The translations under genes were made by a program, and so were the position numbers. From assembly GCA_050742535.1 (NCBI GenBank), contig JBOGIQ010000216.1, positions 1-10,036 on the forward strand: a stretch of DNA of 10,036 bases, given 5' to 3'. This DNA comes from Gp6-AA40 sp050742535. Lineage in GTDB: Bacteria > Acidobacteriota > Vicinamibacteria > Vicinamibacterales > UBA2999. Under the pieces are notes generated by a model. It was not told where the DNA came from. It worked only from the letters and a program-made list of their open reading frames with translations, and made no database searches. Below are positions 5,320 to 10,036 of this stretch, piece after piece (the stretch's first letter is position 1; the number at the start of each line of letters is the position of its first letter).

Positions 5320-8267
5320 ATGCTCGCCTGGATGATGTTCGACGGTCCGCTCTGCTTGCCGTCGACGAACGCCGTCACGAAATACCAGTAGACCTTGTTC
5401 GGCTTCGCCGTCGTGTCCTCATACTTCAACGGCGTGTTCGTTCCCATCTGGATGGTCGCGATCTCGAGCGGCAGATTCGCGGGCGACATCGGGGCCTCCC
5501 CCGCCGCGCGCCACACCTTGTAGGTGGTGGGTGTGCCGGCCGTCGGCGGCTTCCACTCCAGGATGATGCTGTTCTTGGTCGGTGTGGCGAACAGATCGGT
5601 CGGCACGTTGCCGTGCGACTTGGCGTTCAGAAAATCGATGTCGCCGCGGGTGTCGTCGGTCAGCGGCCCGCCCCAGTCGAGGACGCCTTCGGCCGTGCCC
5701 CAATCGAAGACTCCCCAATCAAAGACACCCCAATCGAAAACGCCCCAGTCCCCGACGTTGTCGGCGGTGCCGGCTCCGAAGGCCGCCGTCGTGCCCCAGT
5801 CGAAAACGCCCCAGTCGAAGACGCCCGTGTCTTCGAACTCGAGCTCGAGCGACAGGCCGTTCATGTTGCGGCGGCTGGCCGTCTGGCGCAGGTCCATGCC
5901 CGCGAAATCGTTGAACCCGGTCAGGAGCTCCCCGTCGGCCGTCGTTCCGTTGTTGGTGCCGTTGAAGTTGACGTCCTGTGTCTTGGTCGTGAGATCGCCG
6001 AACGTGCCGCTGAAATTCCAGTCGATGGCGCCGGTCGTCGTCCCGTCGATACGGACCATTGTCTCGGGTGCAGGGGTGCCATCGCAGTACCTGGTCGCCG
6101 GTGACATGCCGATGTGCTCAGCGAAGAAGTTCGTCGCCGGTGCGTACCACCGGGTCGGGTGCAGCATCGGATTGCTGGCGGCATCCGTTATCGCCGTCTC
6201 GGTGAGATTCTTCTCGAAGAGCGGATTGAGGACCTGGCGCGAGAAGTCGAGCACCGGTCCCTGCGGGACGCCGTTGACCGTCAGCCGCACGGCGGTCGTC
6301 GGCGTCGCCGGCGTGATGAGGAACCCGCGCACCTGGAAGAAGTAGTTCATGACGCTCTGGTAGTTCGGCTTGCAGTTCGGCGACGGGTTGGCTGCCGTTG
6401 CCGCGGCTCCGCCGTGCCGCAGACCGAGCGTGTGTCCGAGTTCGTGCACGAGCGTGGAGACCTGGGCGAATTCGCTTCCGGTCGCGCCGTCCCAGAGGCC
6501 GAGAGTGACCGCCAGGTCGCCGCCGCCATCGCCGCCGTCGGCGACTCCTGACGTCGAGCGTGGAATCTGCGGGTTGCTGAGACTGGGAACGCCAAGGACG
6601 TGTCCGATGAGCGCGTACTTGAAGATGCCCATGCGGTTTTCGTCGAAGCGCCGCACGCAGTTCGGGTTCGCTTCGCAGTCTTTCTCGGTGCTCCCCCCGG
6701 ACAGCGGCTGATCGCGAAGCCCGTTGAACTTCGTCTTCCAGCTGACCAGACCTTTGAATGTCGGGAAAGATGGCGAGGTGATCGTCGTTTCGTCGATCGC
6801 TTCGCCGCCTTTCGCCAGACTACCCGGGATGATGGCGCACGGAGGCGTCCAGGTACTCGCGCTGGCGCACGTGGCATCGGTGACACCAGCCGGCCTTGGA
6901 TATCGGTTGCCAACGTCGAAATGCAGGTTGATCGGTCCGCTCACGTTGAACCGGCGCGGGCCGGCCAGCTTCGCGTTGTGGAACACCTGCGCCGCCGCCT
7001 CCAGTACCGCTCGCGAGGGAAGGTGCGTGTGCGGCGGGACAGCGCCAAGCGTGGTCGTGTACCCGCCGGTCGACAGCAGACTTCCATTCGGTGCGGTCGG
7101 CGTCGTCATGTAGCCGATCTCGACGAAGATGTCCTGCACGTTGGGGTCGGCGCCCATGGCCTTGATATCCGGCAGCTCGAGGCCATCCGGGTCTGTCAGG
7201 CCCGTCTCCGACTCCCAGCGGTCCAGAAGGCCATCGAAGTCAGAGTCCTTGACGTCGACTCCGGCAATCAGCGCCGTCCACGACAGACAATCAACCGAGC
7301 TGCTGGTCGCCTGAACAGTCGTCTTGATGGGGGCGAGTTCTTCTGTCGCGTTGGCCAGCAGCGGCACGCTGTAGGTTTGGACATCCCACGAGAACCCGAG
7401 GGCGCCGCCGAACGGATTCGTCGCCACCGTCGGCTTTTCACCCGAACTTCCCTCGACGGTCAGAGCCTCGCCGAAGTTGGTGTCGCCATCCGCGACGATA
7501 TGGGTCAGCGTTGCTCTGGCGCCGGCGGCCGACGCCTGGAAATAACCCTTCATCGTCTGGCTGAAACTTGGAACATCCTGATTGAGAGTCCTTCCGCCGT
7601 CGTAGATGACGATCGCCCGCAGCGGCATCGTCGGGTCACGGTATACGACCACCAGGCTCGCCCCTTGAACCAGGTTCACCTGGTTTCCGGACGAGGGCGA
7701 CTGGCTGCCACCGCTTCCGCTGTCCGAGAGCGATATGGGAAATGAGCCGTTGGCAAGGCGCCTGCCGGTCGGTTTCCCATCCACGAACTGTTGCGGCAGC
7801 AGATGTAAAACGTTGGCGCGGTACGACTTGAGAAACGAAGCGCCCTGGGTCGTTCCCCCTCCGCCGCCCGACGCCCAGCACGCGTTGGTATTCACGGGCG
7901 CGATCTGCTTACCGAGGATCAATCCGTTATTGAAGTAGCCGCGCGCCGAAATCGACGTCGTCGCCGTGTTCTCCATCGTTTGCCAGTAGAGGAACGCGGC
8001 CAGGATGTCCTTAGACGGATCGACGCTGATGGCGATAGAGCCAGTCGCCATCTTTTGCCCGGTGACGGGATCCAACGTGCCGCCCTGCCCGCGGAGTCCG
8101 ACGCCTGCGACCACGACATCGCCGGTGACGAAGTAGTTCTTGAAGAACTTCAGAGCCCCCTGATCCGCGTGCGCGATTTGAGGGATCCCGAGGAAGAGGA
8201 ACGTTATCGCCGCGCACACCCGCAACGCACGAGTACAGACAGAGTTCGACCGGGGGGGACAGGTCAT
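5310..8267 (-). CDS. Secreted metzincin-type zinc metalloprotease with D-W-G repeats and FN3-like domain
   Basis: A 985-residue exported protein. A signal peptide spans residues 1-34 (basic n-region, core A-A-I-T-F-L-F-L-G, cleavage after A-H-A). Residues about 35-330 look like a beta-rich domain (G-V-G-L-R-G-Q-G, I-L-A-A-F-L-Y-W-Q) of unknown role. Asp341, 343, 345 and 349 in D-S-D-F-D-G-L-L-D resemble a calcium loop. The catalytic motif H-E-L-G-H-T-L-G-L-R-H (608-618) is HExxHxxGxxH with three zinc His and Glu609; S-V-M-N-Y with Met640 is the metzincin Met-turn. Residues 816-866 carry seven D-W-G repeats, and about 887-983 is an FN3-like sandwich. AGGAG (8274-8278) lies 6 nt before the ATG. 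Nothing in the sequence names the substrate. The protease call is strong; the repeat and N-terminal domain are unassigned. Confidence 0.88.
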   Translation of the reverse strand: MTCPPRSNSVCTRALRVCAAITFLFLGIPQIAHADQGALKFFKNYFVTGDVVVAGVGLRGQGGTLDPVTGQKMATGSIAISVDPSKDILAAFLYWQTMENTATTSISARGYFNNGLILGKQIAPVNTNACWASGGGGGTTQGASFLKSYRANVLHLLPQQFVDGKPTGRRLANGSFPISLSDSGSGGSQSPSSGNQVNLVQGASLVVVYRDPTMPLRAIVIYDGGRTLNQDVPSFSQTMKGYFQASAAGARATLTHIVADGDTNFGEALTVEGSSGEKPTVATNPFGGALGFSWDVQTYSVPLLANATEELAPIKTTVQATSSSVDCLSWTALIAGVDVKDSDFDGLLDRWESETGLTDPDGLELPDIKAMGADPNVQDIFVEIGYMTTPTAPNGSLLSTGGYTTTLGAVPPHTHLPSRAVLEAAAQVFHNAKLAGPRRFNVSGPINLHFDVGNRYPRPAGVTDATCASASTWTPPCAIIPGSLAKGGEAIDETTITSPSFPTFKGLVSWKTKFNGLRDQPLSGGSTEKDCEANPNCVRRFDENRMGIFKYALIGHVLGVPSLSNPQIPRSTSGVADGGDGGGDLAVTLGLWDGATGSEFAQVSTLVHELGHTLGLRHGGAAATAANPSPNCKPNYQSVMNYFFQVRGFLITPATPTTAVRLTVNGVPQGPVLDFSRQVLNPLFEKNLTETAITDAASNPMLHPTRWYAPATNFFAEHIGMSPATRYCDGTPAPETMVRIDGTTTGAIDWNFSGTFGDLTTKTQDVNFNGTNNGTTADGELLTGFNDFAGMDLRQTASRRNMNGLSLELEFEDTGVFDWGVFDWGTTAAFGAGTADNVGDWGVFDWGVFDWGVFDWGTAEGVLDWGGPLTDDTRGDIDFLNAKSHGNVPTDLFATPTKNSIILEWKPPTAGTPTTYKVWRAAGEAPMSPANLPLEIATIQMGTNTPLKYEDTTAKPNKVYWYFVTAFVDGKQSGPSNIIQASIKP
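5671..5823 (-). repeat. Seven 15-nt repeats encoding V-F-D-W-G pentapeptides
   Basis: Plus-strand units begin with CCCC at 5671, 5698, 5713, 5728, 5743, 5794 and 5809, each 15 nt. Four are tandem (5698-5757) and two more are tandem (5794-5823); 5671 stands apart. On the coding strand they give V-F-D-W-G or close variants: V-L-D-W-G at 5671 and a bare D-W-G at 5743. The third positions vary while the residues are kept, which argues for selection on the protein and not only recent duplication. The interrupting segment (5758-5793) encodes an unrelated Ala/Gly/Thr-rich piece. Confidence 0.85.
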
Positions 8268-8324
8268 CGTTGTCTCCTGGACGTCACCGAAAATAAATTG
8301 TGAAAGCCGTAAAGAGTCTAACCT

Positions 8325-8333
8325 CTGGACGTC
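8325..8333. repeat. CTGGACGTC direct repeat, upstream copy
   Basis: CTGGACGTC occurs here and again at 8277-8285, 48 nt apart, in the upstream region of the metalloprotease gene. The core of this copy, GGACGTCC, is a palindrome. The copy at 8277-8285 overlaps the ribosome-site region. It could be an operator pair or chance. Confidence 0.25.
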
Positions 8334-8370
8334 CGGCGAGGCAGCCTTTGTTGTAAATAACGCGTGTCAG

Positions 8371-8389
8371 GGGCGTAACGAACGCGCCC
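8371..8389. terminator. GC-rich hairpin downstream of ilvD
   Basis: GGGCGT (8371-8376) pairs with ACGCGCCC (8382-8389) with one bulged base and loop AACGA. It lies about 43 nt past the ilvD stop in the 164-nt gap before the metalloprotease gene. No U-run follows in the ilvD direction, so terminator status is weak. Confidence 0.3.
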
Positions 8390-8431
8390 GAATGGCTCTA
8401 AAGCGCTACCGAGAACGCCGGTATACCCGGG

Positions 8432-10036
8432 TCAGTCAGTGATGCAGCCTTCCGAGGCCGACCTCACCAGGCGTACGTATTTACCAAGCACACCGTTGGT
8501 AGCCTTCGGCGGAGGCGCTTGCCAGGCCTGGCGTCGCGCCGCGAGGTCCGTGTCGCTCACATCGACCCGCAGCTCGCAGGTCACCGAGTCGATGACGATG
8601 CGATCGCCGTCGCGGACGAGAGCAATCGGCCCGCCCTCCTGAGCCTCGGGGGTGATGTGGCCGATGATGAAGCCGTGCGATCCGCCGGAAAACCGGCCGT
8701 CGGTCATCAGCGCAACGTCGGCGCCCAGTCCCGCGCCCATGATGGCCGAGGTAGGCGTCAGCATCTCCGGCATGCCCGGTCCACCTTTCGGGCCCTCATA
8801 CCGGATCACGATCACGTGACCCGTGGAGATTTCGCCTTTCTCGAGACCGGCGAGCATGGCTTCTTCGGAGTCGTAGACCTTGGCGATGCCGGAGAACCGC
8901 TCGCCTTCCTTGCCGGTGATCTTCGCGACCGAACCGTCCGGCGCGAGATTGCCCGTCAGGATGCGGATGTGTCCCCGGGGAAGGATGGGCGTGTCGAGCG
9001 GCTGAATGATCTGCTGACCGCTCGCGAGCGGCGCGGCGTCCGCCAGGTTCTCTTCGAGCGTCTTGCCTGTCACGGTCATACAGTCGCCGTGGAGATACCC
9101 ACGGCCGAGCAGGTACTTCATGACCGCCGGCGTGCCGCCGACTCCATGCAGATCCTCCTGCACGTATTTGCCGCTCGGCTTGAGGTCCGCCAACAGCGGC
9201 ACGCGATCGCTGGCGCGCTGGAAATCGGCCAGGGCCAGGGGCACGCGCGCCGCCTTCGCAATCGCCAGGAGGTGAAGAACGGCGTTGGTCGACCCGCCGA
9301 CCGCCATGATCATCGTCAAGGCGTTCTCAAACGATCGGCGCGTCAGGATGTCGAGCGGTTTGAGATCGCGCTCGAGCAGCACGCGGACCGCCGCGCCGGC
9401 GCGCCGGCATTCGTCGGCCTTGCCGGGCTCCTCCGCGGGCAGCGAGGAGCTGTATGGAAGCGAGAGCCCCAGCGCTTCGATGGCCACCGCCATCGTGTTG
9501 GCGGTGTACATCCCACCACAGGCTCCGGCACCGGGACAGGAATGACGAACGATGTCGAGCCGCTGCTCGTCGGTGATCGTCCCGGCCAGGTACTCCCCGT
9601 ACGACTGGAAGGCGGAAATGATGTCGCGCGGCTTGCCGAGCGCGGAGCCGGCGCGGATCGTTCCGCCGTAGACCATCAGCGATGGCCGGTTCAGCCGCGC
9701 CATGGCAATGATGCTGCCCGGCATGTTCTTGTCGCAGCCGGGAACGGTGATCAGGCCGTCGTACCACTGCGCGCCCATGACCGTTTCAATGGAGTCGGCA
9801 ATCAGATCGCGCGACGGCAGCGAGTAGCTCATGCCGTCGGTGCCCATCGACAGCCCATCGCTGACGCCGATGGTGTTGAAGCGCAGGCCGACCAGGCCGG
9901 CAGCCTGCACGCCTTCTTTGACGTGCGCCGCCAGGCGGTCGAGGTGCATGTTGCACGTGTTGCCCTCGTACCACATGCTGCAGATGCCGACCTGCGCCTT
10001 CTGCAGATCGGCGTCGGTGAGGCCGATGCCGTACAG
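8432..10036 (-). CDS. ilvD: Dihydroxy-acid dehydratase (5' end outside the window)
   Basis: Fourth-stage enzyme of isoleucine, valine and pantothenate-precursor synthesis: it removes water from 2,3-dihydroxy-3-methyl acids to give the 2-keto acids, in the cytoplasm. The window shows 534 codons to the stop (TGA at 8434-8432). The family is about 555-565 residues, so roughly 20-30 N-terminal residues are missing past 10036. An internal ATG at 9976 is not the true start, because L-Y-G-I-G-L-T-D-A-D-L-Q-K-A-Q upstream is in frame and family-like. The iron-sulfur cysteines appear as N-T-C-N (codon 9953-9955), G-C-D-K-N-M-P-G (9734-9736) and G-A-C-G-G-M-Y-T-A-N-T-M (9518-9520). T-D-G-R-F-S-G-G-S-H-G near 8689 carries the catalytic serine region. 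The end reads S-E-G-C-I-T-D. The cluster type cannot be told from the window. The gene is separated from the protease by 164 nt, so it is probably not in one operon with it. Confidence 0.97.
   Translation of the reverse strand: MYGIGLTDADLQKAQVGICSMWYEGNTCNMHLDRLAAHVKEGVQAAGLVGLRFNTIGVSDGLSMGTDGMSYSLPSRDLIADSIETVMGAQWYDGLITVPGCDKNMPGSIIAMARLNRPSLMVYGGTIRAGSALGKPRDIISAFQSYGEYLAGTITDEQRLDIVRHSCPGAGACGGMYTANTMAVAIEALGLSLPYSSSLPAEEPGKADECRRAGAAVRVLLERDLKPLDILTRRSFENALTMIMAVGGSTNAVLHLLAIAKAARVPLALADFQRASDRVPLLADLKPSGKYVQEDLHGVGGTPAVMKYLLGRGYLHGDCMTVTGKTLEENLADAAPLASGQQIIQPLDTPILPRGHIRILTGNLAPDGSVAKITGKEGERFSGIAKVYDSEEAMLAGLEKGEISTGHVIVIRYEGPKGGPGMPEMLTPTSAIMGAGLGADVALMTDGRFSGGSHGFIIGHITPEAQEGGPIALVRDGDRIVIDSVTCELRVDVSDTDLAARRQAWQAPPPKATNGVLGKYVRLVRSASEGCITD

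Noticed and set aside
5671..5823. CRISPR-like or non-coding tandem repeat
   Set aside because: The 15-nt units are contiguous, keep the reading frame, and encode a regular peptide inside a clear protein; there are no spacers of uniform length.
6600..7745. Open frame of 381 codons antisense to the metalloprotease
   Set aside because: Arg/Val-rich shadow of the protease with no domain or ribosome site; the protease has a signal peptide and catalytic motifs.
8268..8431. A small gene or strong promoter in the ilvD-protease gap
   Set aside because: No open frame with a ribosome site and no convincing -35/-10 pair was found; only a weak hairpin and a 9-nt direct repeat.

Overview
The window is GC-rich bacterial DNA of accessory and housekeeping character. 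The best guess for its source is a soil-type member of Acidobacteriota (perhaps the Vicinamibacteria). The guess rests on a Ser/Thr kinase of the form zinc ribbon, kinase, membrane helix and TPR tail, on a short winged-helix protein with an F-H-E-M-R-G core, and on an RRM-glycine protein. All three look like acidobacterial families from memory; no search was run.

Layout, left to right. Positions 1-313 hold the degraded 3' end of a DDE transposase on the minus strand, split between two frames. Positions 315-398 hold an array of 9-nt repeats whose two halves are inverted, so it can fold into a long hairpin just after a single-cysteine peroxiredoxin gene (minus, 399-1043). A divergent intergenic region (1044-1194) leads to a small winged-helix protein (plus, 1195-1464). 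A 175-nt leader with a possible ribosome-site switch leads to an RRM RNA-binding protein (plus, 1640-1969). A large membrane Ser/Thr kinase with a TPR tail follows (plus, 2037-5303). It converges on a secreted metzincin-type metalloprotease (minus, 5310-8267) that carries an unusual V-F-D-W-G pentapeptide tract and a terminal FN3-like domain. The stop codons of these two genes lie in opposite arms of one perfect 11-bp hairpin. The window ends inside ilvD (minus, 8432 to beyond 10036), dihydroxy-acid dehydratase of branched-chain amino acid synthesis.

No single pathway links these genes. Peroxiredoxin and ilvD are housekeeping. The RRM protein and kinase are regulatory and share a strand. The metalloprotease is an exported protein of unknown target. 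The most distinctive signals are the D-W-G repeat tract in the protease, the shared terminal palindrome of the convergent pair, the possible SD-sequestering leader before the RRM gene, the threonine-motif linker of the kinase, and the inverted 9-nt repeat array beside the transposon remnant. No complete mobile element, CRISPR array, tRNA or rRNA was seen.
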